A stretch of 41,527 nucleotides of DNA from Bacillota bacterium (GTDB taxonomy: Bacteria; Bacillota; Clostridia; Christensenellales; Aristaeellaceae), in contig JAEYAR010000070.1 of NCBI GenBank assembly GCA_023404715.1, positions 1 through 41,527 of the forward strand, given 5' to 3'. The position numbers and the translations under genes are program-made. Positions within the stretch are counted from its first letter, which is position 1; the number at the start of each line of letters is the position of its first letter. Positions 32,983 through 39,148 of this stretch are shown here, one piece after another. The notes beneath the pieces were generated by a model. The model worked only from the letters and a program-made list of their open reading frames with translations. It did no database searches and was not told where the DNA came from.

Positions 32983-33132
32983 TTACTTGTCGTTCTTCTT
33001 CTGGCAGGACTGGTTCGCCACGGTGCAGGACGTCTTGCAGGCGCTCTGGCAAGAGGCCTGGCATTCGCCGCAGCCGCCATGGCGCAGGCTCTCCTTTAGG
33101 CAGGACTTTTGAACGGTCTGAATATGCTTCAT
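32983..33132 (-). CDS. scfA: SCIFF ranthipeptide precursor (Cys-rich, 49 residues)
   Basis: A 49-residue peptide starting MKHIQTVQKS. It contains the SCIFF core CGECQASCQSACKTSC (21-36) and C43, giving the six family cysteines at 21, 24, 28, 32, 36 and 43. A seventh cysteine at position 11 lies in the leader. The family peptide is modified by ScfB to carry thioether bridges; its biological role is not settled, with reports suggesting signalling. ATG at 33132 has GGAGG 8 bases upstream; an ATG at 33139 opens another frame without the core. It has its own strong promoter and is followed by a hairpin, then scfB. The gene is easily missed because of its size. Confidence 0.95.
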   Translation of the reverse strand: MKHIQTVQKSCLKESLRHGGCGECQASCQSACKTSCTVANQSCQKKNDK

Positions 33133-33180
33133 CCTTCATTCCTCCGTAAACAAATTCGATGTTTCACCATACAATAGCTT

Positions 33181-33209
33181 ATTATACAACAGTTTACCGC
33201 CTGATGCAA
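33181..33209 (-). promoter_or_regulatory. Sigma-A promoter of scfA
   Basis: TTGCAT (33209-33204) and a perfect TATAAT (33186-33181) are separated by 17 bases. The -35 directly abuts the stop codon of the upstream membrane protein gene. Confidence 0.88.
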
Positions 33210-33614
33210 TCATTTCGCCGGAAGATTCGACAAAATCATGCCGCATAGACCGCCGGCTGCAATCCCCATGCCCACGTCCGCCGCGTAGCCCGCCAAGCTG
33301 AGCTGCTGGCCGCTGAGCAGGCCGTAGAGGGCGACGCCCAAACCCATATACCCCAGGCCGATACAGGCGCCGCGCAGCGCGCCCCGCTCCCCGCCGCGGC
33401 CTACTGCCACCCATACGCCGGCCAGGATCGCGAGCAGCTTGAGCACCTGATTGATCACCGTGATCGTCTGGCTATCCGCCTGCCATGCGCGCAGCAGCAG
33501 CGCGAAGAGCACGACCCCCAGCGCCGTCGCCGCTAGCGTCGTCAAGAAGCCCAGCAGCATCCGCTTGAGTTGCTTATTGCCCTTGCCGCCGCTGCGAGGC
33601 TTGCGCCTTATCAT
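33210..33614 (-). CDS. TIGR04086-type small membrane protein
   Basis: A 134-residue protein with a basic N-terminus (IRRKPRSGGKGNKQLKR) and four hydrophobic segments: GFLTTLAATALGVVLFALLL, QVLKLLAILAGVWVAV, a glycine-rich GACIGLGYMGLGVALYGLL, and MGIAAGGLCGMIL. This fits the TIGR04086/YrzE family of four-helix membrane proteins of unknown function. From memory this family often lies near yajC and the SCIFF genes in Clostridia; I cannot check that here. ATG at 33614 is preferred, with GAGGG 10 bases upstream; ATG at 33668 follows the yajC terminator T-run directly and has no ribosome-binding site. Confidence 0.8.
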   Translation of the reverse strand: MIRRKPRSGGKGNKQLKRMLLGFLTTLAATALGVVLFALLLRAWQADSQTITVINQVLKLLAILAGVWVAVGRGGERGALRGACIGLGYMGLGVALYGLLSGQQLSLAGYAADVGMGIAAGGLCGMILSNLPAK

Positions 33615-33669
33615 CGTATCCTGCCCTCTAGACGGCGTCTTTCCCGTTGCTTGTACCGCTTGTTTCATT

Positions 33670-33721
33670 AAAAAACCCCTCCCGTCCGTGTCATAGAAGA
33701 ATCTATGCGCGTACGGGAGGG
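33670..33721 (-). terminator. Intrinsic terminator of yajC
   Basis: CCCTCCCGT (33677-33685) pairs with ACGGGAGGG (33713-33721), with an inner stem CATAGA/TCTATG, followed on the minus strand by GGGTTTTTT. It is 24 bases after the yajC stop. Confidence 0.92.
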
Positions 33722-33744
33722 CTTATCACTCAAACGCTTCCGAA

Positions 33745-34140
33745 TCAGATGAGCGCCTCTGCGTCGTTGGAGATCGAAACCTCTTCTACGTTGCGGATGG
33801 CCCAGCGTGCGAATACGAGCTTTACCTTGTCGGCGCCGACTTCGACGGTGAGCACGTCGTCCTTGATGCTGACGATCGTGCCATAGACGCCGCCGATCGT
33901 GCAGATGCGGTCGCCCACCTTGAGCGCGGCGAGCATCGCCTTCGCTTCCTTGTCCTTCTTACGCTGCGGACGGATCAGCATGAAGTAGAACACAACGAAG
34001 ATCAGGATCATCGGCGCGAGCGAGATGATCAGGCCGAGGACTCCACCGGTGCCGGCCATCTCAGCGGCATCGCCGGCAGCGGCTGCATCGCCCACCGCAG
34101 GGGCAGCATCGGCCAGCAGGTTCATAAACGCGTTCATCAT
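33745..34140 (-). CDS. yajC: Preprotein translocase subunit YajC
   Basis: A 131-residue single-span accessory subunit of the Sec translocase. An alanine- and acid-rich N-terminus of about 30 residues precedes the membrane helix (about 34-55, ending FYFMLIRPQRKKDKE, the family signature). The cytoplasmic domain follows, with LKVGDRICTIGGVYGTIVSI. The N-terminal extension is longer than in most YajC proteins, where the helix comes sooner. ATG at 34140 or 34137 is the likely start; AAGGAG is about 12 bases upstream, a long spacing, so a slightly earlier start is possible. It has its own promoter and terminator, in a cluster that ends in secDF. Confidence 0.93.
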   Translation of the reverse strand: MMNAFMNLLADAAPAVGDAAAAGDAAEMAGTGGVLGLIISLAPMILIFVVFYFMLIRPQRKKDKEAKAMLAALKVGDRICTIGGVYGTIVSIKDDVLTVEVGADKVKLVFARWAIRNVEEVSISNDAEALI

Positions 34141-34240
34141 GGTACAGAAACACTCCTTTTCCATTTCAATCCACTTCTCCATGCGGAACAAAGCCGCCAG
34201 CCCGGCACGCCAAAGGCTGGAAGAGGACGAATTACACCCT

Positions 34241-34269
34241 ATTATATCTTTTGGTGCGCGTTTATGCAA
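34241..34269 (-). promoter_or_regulatory. Sigma-A promoter of yajC
   Basis: TTGCAT (34269-34264) and a perfect TATAAT (34246-34241) are 17 bases apart. The leader to the yajC start is about 95 bases, longer than others in this window, with no obvious structure. Confidence 0.88.
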
Positions 34270-34304
34270 GGCCTAATCCGGTTGACCTACAAATTATTTT
34301 GATT

Positions 34305-35498
34305 TTATGCCTTTCTCTCCCCGTCGTAAAGGATCAGGCAAGAGACAACGCCGCTCCCGTCCGCATGAATTTCCAGCGTGTTGCCGCCCGAGATATACCA
34401 CAGGCTGTCCCCGGGCTCCAGCATCATGTCGACCGCGTCGTCCGCATCGCGCGTCGTGCGGCTGTCGGGCTCGCCCAGAAGCTGCTCGCACTCGGCAAGT
34501 GTGGTGATGCCGGGGCGGATGCCGTACAGGTCGATGCGCTGCGCGCGGATCGCGGTCAAGGGCGCCTCCTCCTCCTCGCACTCCGCATAGAGCCAGGTTT
34601 CGAGGGACATCCCGCGCAGCTGCGGCTCCTCGAACAGATAGACGCGGCTTTCGAGCGTATAATCCGGGTCTGTCAGCAGCGTATAGGCGTCCAGGTAGGC
34701 GCCGACCGGCTCGCCAAGCCTTACGTCCGCCGTCCAGTTCGGGAAAGCGCCCGAGGCAATGGCGGCGCGTATGTCCTTTGCCGGATCCGTCGGCTGATTT
34801 TGGACGAAGAGCGATTTGCCCAGCTCGCTTTCCCGGTCGAGCAGCTCCTCAAGTTCGTAGTAATAGAACTGACATGCCCCGGCGCTGCCCGAAAACAGCG
34901 AATAACGCTCGGTCGGATAGAAGACCGTGATGCCGAACGCGTCGACGTAAAACTGATCGCGCGGCATAGGCAGGAGGTCGGCGTTCTCCATATAGGTATT
35001 GAGCTCTCCGAGGATTTCTGTCTCGATGATCGATTCCATCTTCGCATAGGCGGCCGGCGCGTCCTGAAACAGCGCGTCCATCGTTATGCGCTCGCCGGTC
35101 GATAGGTCGAAGACCATCGCCGTCGCGCTTTCGCCCAGGCTGCCGTCCGCCTGTTCGCCCCGGCGCGTGACGGCGATGGAGAGCAATTGATCCTTTTGAA
35201 AGACGGACGCATCCATCCACAGCGCCCTTTCGCCCTCCGACTCACCGCCCCGTGCGCGGATCCGCTCGAGCGTGAGCCTGGCGTTTTCGACGGAGAGCCC
35301 CATCTCGATCGCCATGTTGACCTTTCCCTGCACGATCTCGTCCTCAAGGCCGGATACCGCCGGATAGTACAGGCGGCTGTTGCCGGCCGTCTCTTCCACC
35401 CAATCGACCTTGACCTGCGCGAGCGCGCAGCTCGCCGTCAGCGAAAGCGCCAGCGTGAGCAAGGCCATCAGCATCCATTGCGCGTATATACGTCTCAT
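34305..35498 (-). CDS. Secreted protein with DUF3298-like domain
   Basis: A 397-residue exported protein. The N-terminus MRRIYAQW with a hydrophobic run ending ASCALAQV (cleavage near residue 27) is a signal peptide. The middle part (about 30-230) resembles the DUF4163/DUF3298 fold of PdaC and RsiV, including an FYPTERYSLFSGSAGACQFY segment that matches the DUF3298 C-terminal strand region. The remaining 150 residues are an unassigned domain with a DPDYTLESRVYLFEEP segment. No polysaccharide deacetylase domain is attached, and no sigma factor is adjacent, so its role is unknown. ATG follows GGGAGG. It lies between dpaB and yajC; a small hairpin, GCCCCG/CGGGGC (35529-35545), precedes its start. 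Confidence 0.75.
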   Translation of the reverse strand: MRRIYAQWMLMALLTLALSLTASCALAQVKVDWVEETAGNSRLYYPAVSGLEDEIVQGKVNMAIEMGLSVENARLTLERIRARGGESEGERALWMDASVFQKDQLLSIAVTRRGEQADGSLGESATAMVFDLSTGERITMDALFQDAPAAYAKMESIIETEILGELNTYMENADLLPMPRDQFYVDAFGITVFYPTERYSLFSGSAGACQFYYYELEELLDRESELGKSLFVQNQPTDPAKDIRAAIASGAFPNWTADVRLGEPVGAYLDAYTLLTDPDYTLESRVYLFEEPQLRGMSLETWLYAECEEEEAPLTAIRAQRIDLYGIRPGITTLAECEQLLGEPDSRTTRDADDAVDMMLEPGDSLWYISGGNTLEIHADGSGVVSCLILYDGERKA

Positions 35499-35577
35499 TC
35501 GTTTACCTCCCGTTCCTTATGCCTGTTCGCCCCGTCTTGCGGGGCAAGCATGTCCTCTGATGGATAAAACGAAACAA

Positions 35578-35603
35578 GGACGCCTTTTCTTTCCATGGCG
35601 TCC
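35578..35603 (-). terminator. Intrinsic terminator of dpaAB
   Basis: GGACGCC and GGCGTCC form a 7-base-pair stem with a 12-base loop 20 bases after the dpaB stop. On the minus strand it is followed by TTGTTTCGTTTT, an interrupted T-run. Confidence 0.7.
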
Positions 35604-35623
35604 CCTGTTTTCCCTCTTTTCGG

Positions 35624-36196
35624 TTATAAAAGAATCGGCTGAATCTGCCTTTCCTCCAGCGCTTGCGCCGCGGCCTGCGGGATTTGGTCCATATGCGCTA
35701 CCAGCGAGTTGGGCTTGCCCTGTGGGTCGTCCTGGCCGAAGGGCACGAAATATACGTGCTTTGCGTTGAGCAGCGCCCCGATGTTTTTGGCCGCGTTCCC
35801 CAGGCCGTCGTTCGTAGAGGGGGCGAGCAGCAGGGGACGGCCGTTGCGCAAATGCGATTTGCAGGCGAGCGTCACCGGCGTATCGGCGATACCCGCGGCC
35901 AGTTTGGCCAGCGTGTTGCCCGTGCAAGGCGCGACGATCATCAGGTCCAGCCATTTCTTAGGTCCGATGGGCTCTACCTGGGCCAGCGTCGCCAGCGGCT
36001 CTTTGCCCGTCATGCGCTGCAGCTCATGCCAGAAGAACTCAGCCTTCCCAAACCGCGAGTCCGTCGCGGCGACGCTGGGCGAGACGATGGGCGTCACGTC
36101 CGCCCCGGCCTTTACGAGCGCCTCTACCACGGGCAAGACCTTGGAAAATGTACAAAATGAGCCCGTCAGGGCAAATCCAATCCTTACGTTCTGCAT
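35624..36196 (-). CDS. dpaB: Dipicolinate synthase subunit B
   Basis: A 190-residue flavoprotein-like subunit (SpoVFB). With DpaA it makes dipicolinic acid in the mother cell; the acid is then packed with calcium into the spore core. The N-terminus MQNVRIGFALTGSFCTFSKV and the central MIVAPCTGNTLAKLAAGIADTPV are diagnostic of the family. The length matches Bacillus SpoVFB (about 200). ATG at 36196 is chosen because AGGAG is 8 bases upstream; the frame is open 11 codons further and overlaps dpaA, but without a ribosome-binding site. It is the second gene of a two-gene unit. Aspartate kinase, found next to these genes in Bacillus, is not present. Confidence 0.95.
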   Translation of the reverse strand: MQNVRIGFALTGSFCTFSKVLPVVEALVKAGADVTPIVSPSVAATDSRFGKAEFFWHELQRMTGKEPLATLAQVEPIGPKKWLDLMIVAPCTGNTLAKLAAGIADTPVTLACKSHLRNGRPLLLAPSTNDGLGNAAKNIGALLNAKHVYFVPFGQDDPQGKPNSLVAHMDQIPQAAAQALEERQIQPILL

Positions 36197-36225
36197 GTTT
36201 TTCGCTCCTTTTCGGCCGCTCGGCC

Positions 36226-37065
36226 TCACCTTTCTTCAGGGCACGGCGCGATGCATTCATCAATCGCGCGCAGCAATACCTCCGCCGCATAGGCCGGCGC
36301 ATATTTCCCCGGAATGCCGGCCGCGAGTAGGGCCTGTCGGCCCAGGCGCTTCGCCGCCGCCATATCGATGCCGTAGGGCGCGCTCGCCAGCTCGATCGCC
36401 AGCGCGTCCGGGCGCATGGCCTCAAGCTCGGCCTCGCCGATCACGGGCGAGGGCGCCGTGTTAAAGATAAACTGCATCCCGGCGATGCGCTCCGCGATCT
36501 GTGTGACGGGGCAGGCGCCGCAGCCCTCCGCCATCGCCCAAACGCGGTCCTTTTCCTTGCGCGCAGCGACCGTCACGCGCGCGCCCAGCGCCGATAGCTT
36601 TCGCGCGAGCAGCCTGCCGATACGCCCATAACCGACGACCAGGCAGTCGCTCGTAGCGATGCAGCCCTCTGCGCCGCGCATCGCCTCAAAAATGGCGCCC
36701 TCTGCGCTCGGCACCGCGTTGCCGACCGCGAAGCTTTCGAGCGCCGATGGGGAAAGCGTCGCCCACGCGCCGTTTAGTTCCCCTTTGCCGGCCATCACCC
36801 GCGCGCCCGCCGGTATCCGCGCGCGCACCTCCTCCACGTCCAGCGGACGCGTGGCCAAGGGCGTTACGACCGCGCCCTCTCGCTCGGCGACGGGATACGG
36901 CAATACGTATACGTCGAAGCGGGCCCCCTCCGGCCACGCACAGACAAACGACGGGTCGAAGCGATCCAGCCAGATTCCGTCCGCTTCCCAGCCCGCCTCT
37001 CTGGCCCTGCGCACGAGCCATCCGCTGCGCCGGTCTCCGCCGATCACCAGCATCTTCAAGCGCAT
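36226..37065 (-). CDS. dpaA: Dipicolinate synthase subunit A
   Basis: A 279-residue dehydrogenase-like subunit (SpoVFA). The N-terminal part reads MLVIGGDRRSGWLVRRARE. A Rossmann nucleotide site is visible at CLVVGYGRIGRLLARKLSALGARVTV, and the C-terminal part carries FNTAPSPVIGE and ELASAPYGIDM, all typical. It oxidises the dihydrodipicolinate-derived precursor to dipicolinate together with DpaB. The start is uncertain: ATG at 37065 follows AAGGGGGG with almost no spacing, while TTG at 37059 or ATG at 37053 would be better spaced. A sigma-K-like promoter lies just upstream. The rodA terminator separates it from the wall cluster. Confidence 0.95.
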   Translation of the reverse strand: MRLKMLVIGGDRRSGWLVRRAREAGWEADGIWLDRFDPSFVCAWPEGARFDVYVLPYPVAEREGAVVTPLATRPLDVEEVRARIPAGARVMAGKGELNGAWATLSPSALESFAVGNAVPSAEGAIFEAMRGAEGCIATSDCLVVGYGRIGRLLARKLSALGARVTVAARKEKDRVWAMAEGCGACPVTQIAERIAGMQFIFNTAPSPVIGEAELEAMRPDALAIELASAPYGIDMAAAKRLGRQALLAAGIPGKYAPAYAAEVLLRAIDECIAPCPEER

Positions 37066-37078
37066 CCCCCCTTTGCTT

Positions 37079-37105
37079 TATCCTACGTAGCGGCGAAAAA
37101 AGGGT
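37079..37105 (-). promoter_or_regulatory. Candidate sigma-K promoter of dpaAB
   Basis: The minus strand has CGTAGGATA (37087-37079), one base off the sigma-K -10 pattern CATANNNTA, with AC at 37105-37104 16 bases upstream as the -35. The operon is known to be sigma-K dependent in Bacillus. The motif is short, so this rests partly on gene identity. Confidence 0.45.
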
Positions 37106-37107
37106 GC

Positions 37108-37132
37108 AAAAAAGCCCGTCGATCAGACGGGC
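37108..37132 (-). terminator. Intrinsic terminator of the mrdA-minD-rodA unit
   Basis: GCCCGTC and GACGGGC form a 7-base-pair stem with a 5-base loop, followed on the minus strand by six T. It lies 34 bases after the rodA stop. Confidence 0.92.
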
Positions 37133-37165
37133 CGAAAAAGCCGTTCTCGTATCGGCGCCCTCGCG

Positions 37166-38329
37166 TCACGTAGCGTCCATCACCCGTGTGATGGGCTTGC
37201 GCCGCGTCACGTTGAGCACCAGGCCGATGCCGGCCATGTTGGCGATCAGATTAGATCCGCCGTAGCTGATAAAAGGCAGCGGTATGCCGGTGATGGGCAT
37301 GACGCCGATGTTCATGCCGACGTTTTCAAACATGTGGAAGATGAGCATGCTCGCCACGCCTACGATGACCAGGCGGCCGAAGCGGTCAGACGTATGGTAG
37401 GAAAGCCGCAGCATGCGGTAAATGACGAAGGCGTACAGCGCCAGCAGAAGGATGCAGCCCGCAAAACCCATGGTCTCCGCCACGGAGGAGAAGATGAAGT
37501 CCGTATGGTTCTCGGGCACGAAGTTCAGCTGCGTCAGCGTCCCCTCCTTAAACATGCCCACGCCCGTGAGCCCGCCCGCGCCCACGGCCGTCATCGCCTG
37601 CAGCGTCTGAAAGCCCGACCCGGTCGGATCCGCCTCAGGATTGACGAACCCCGTCAGGCGCAGCCAGCGCCAGTTGCCTGTGGACTGCAGGTAAAAGCCT
37701 GCCAACACACAGACCACCACGCCGACGCCCACCAGGCCGAACCAATACTTCATCGGGAACCCGGAAACCAGCAGCAGCGAAAAGAAGATGACGATGAACA
37801 CGAGCATGGTGCCGATATCCGGCTGCGCGGTGATGAGCAGCAACGGGATGCCGATATGGATACATAGCCGTACAAAATAGCGCAGGGTCGGCACGGCCTT
37901 TTCATGCCGCGAAAGTTCCTTCGACAGCGAGATGATGATGGCGACCTTGGCCAGCTCGGAGGGCTGAATGGTACGGTCCCATAGGATCGAGAACCAGCCC
38001 CTCATGCCCGTAATCGCCTCAGACGCCAGCACCAGCAGCAGCAGCGCGACGTTCGCGACGTATAAAAACGGCCATACGCGGCCCAGAAACTGATAGTTGA
38101 TCGACATCATGCCGCCCACGGCGATGAAGCTGACGAGCACGAACGCCGCCTGCCAGCGGCCGTTATAGGAATCCATCACCAGCTCGATGATCGACCGGTC
38201 GGCGCCCAGCGAGGGGTCGTAGTTCGTGATCGTAACGGCCAGAACCCCAAATATCGCCAGCGCATAGGCGGCGACGAACAACTGCCAGTCAAAATGCGGC
38301 TTCGAAAGCCGGTCGTTTGCAAAATGCAA
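37166..38329 (-). CDS. rodA: Rod-shape SEDS glycosyltransferase RodA
   Basis: A 387-residue polytopic SEDS protein that polymerises peptidoglycan during cell elongation, in partnership with PBP2. About ten membrane segments are visible. SEDS motifs include QPSELAKVAII, TAQPDIGTMLV, the loop FVPENHTDFIFSSVAETMGF, and the C-terminal GIPLPFISYGGSNLIANM. The start is taken as TTG at 38329 (MHFANDRLSKPHFDWQLF), because AAGGAGG is 8 bases upstream; the frame extends further into minD without a ribosome-binding site. Placement in one unit with mrdA points to RodA rather than FtsW or SpoVE. It ends at a strong terminator. Confidence 0.95.
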   Translation of the reverse strand: MHFANDRLSKPHFDWQLFVAAYALAIFGVLAVTITNYDPSLGADRSIIELVMDSYNGRWQAAFVLVSFIAVGGMMSINYQFLGRVWPFLYVANVALLLLVLASEAITGMRGWFSILWDRTIQPSELAKVAIIISLSKELSRHEKAVPTLRYFVRLCIHIGIPLLLITAQPDIGTMLVFIVIFFSLLLVSGFPMKYWFGLVGVGVVVCVLAGFYLQSTGNWRWLRLTGFVNPEADPTGSGFQTLQAMTAVGAGGLTGVGMFKEGTLTQLNFVPENHTDFIFSSVAETMGFAGCILLLALYAFVIYRMLRLSYHTSDRFGRLVIVGVASMLIFHMFENVGMNIGVMPITGIPLPFISYGGSNLIANMAGIGLVLNVTRRKPITRVMDAT

Positions 38330-38351
38330 AAGGCGTTCCTCCTTTCCCGTC

Positions 38352-39116
38352 CTAGCGGGTCCATCTCGCAAGCAGGCCCTTGCGCGGGGGCGCCTGCGCC
38401 GGTTTGCCGCACATCGCCTGCGCTATGCGCGACAGCGCGATGATGCCCTCGCCCGTCCCGGCCAGCGGCAGGCGTCGCGAGAGCGCCCAGCGCAGGATCT
38501 CCTCGTCCTCCGGGATCGCGCAAAGCAGCTTAGCGTCCAGCGTCGCCGCCACGGTCTCAGGCGGGTATTGCAGGCCCCGCCGGACGAGCTCCTCGCGCAC
38601 GCGGTTGACCACGACACGCGCGCGCGCGCCGCCTCGCTGCGAGAGAAGGCCGGCCGTCCGGTCCGCATCGCGCAGGGCGACGTCGTCCGGCGTCGTGACG
38701 AGGACGGCCTCGTCCGCCGAGGCCATGGCCTCCTGCGCGAGCGGGCCGATGCCCGTCGGACAGTCGATCAAAACGTGCGCAAAGCGCCGGGCGAGCATCT
38801 CGAGGATGCGGTGAAAGGCCTCGCCCTTCATGGCCTGCGGCTCGCGCGTCTGCGAGGCGCAGATCAAGCTGAGCCCGGGCGCTTCCTTGACCGTCACCAA
38901 CGCCTGCGCGAGCGTAGCCTCCTCCTCGATGACGTCCAGCAGGTCGTATACGACCCTGTTTTCCAGCCCGAGCATCATATCCAGATTGCGCACGCCCGCG
39001 TCCGCATCCACGAGCACGGTGTTCAGGCCCTCCGCCGCCAGGCCGGCCGCCGCACAGAGCGCGACCGTCGACTTACCCGTGCCGCCCTTGCCCGACAAAA
39101 ACGCCCAGACCGCCAT
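38352..39116 (-). CDS. minD: Septum site-determining ATPase MinD
   Basis: A 254-residue ParA/MinD-type ATPase. The deviant Walker A is SGKGGTGKST (8-17) with the signature lysine K10, followed by VLVDADAGVRNLDMMLGL, typical of MinD, and the switch motif LIDCPTGIG. The C-terminal end GLLARWTR resembles the short amphipathic helix that targets MinD to the membrane. ATG follows AGGAGG by 7 bases. It lies between mrdA and rodA, where many Clostridia carry minC-minD-minE; neither minC nor minE is present here, so it may act with unlinked partners or alone. An orphan MinD-like positioning role is therefore possible. Confidence 0.93.
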   Translation of the reverse strand: MAVWAFLSGKGGTGKSTVALCAAAGLAAEGLNTVLVDADAGVRNLDMMLGLENRVVYDLLDVIEEEATLAQALVTVKEAPGLSLICASQTREPQAMKGEAFHRILEMLARRFAHVLIDCPTGIGPLAQEAMASADEAVLVTTPDDVALRDADRTAGLLSQRGGARARVVVNRVREELVRRGLQYPPETVAATLDAKLLCAIPEDEEILRWALSRRLPLAGTGEGIIALSRIAQAMCGKPAQAPPRKGLLARWTR

Positions 39117-39148
39117 CGCGCCGCCTCCTGTTTTTCAGTAGTAATCTG

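Noticed and set aside
32924..33139. Alternative 71-codon frame starting at ATG 33139 over scfA
   Set aside because: The ATG at 33132 in another frame gives the SCIFF core with its cysteines; the alternative has no recognisable product.
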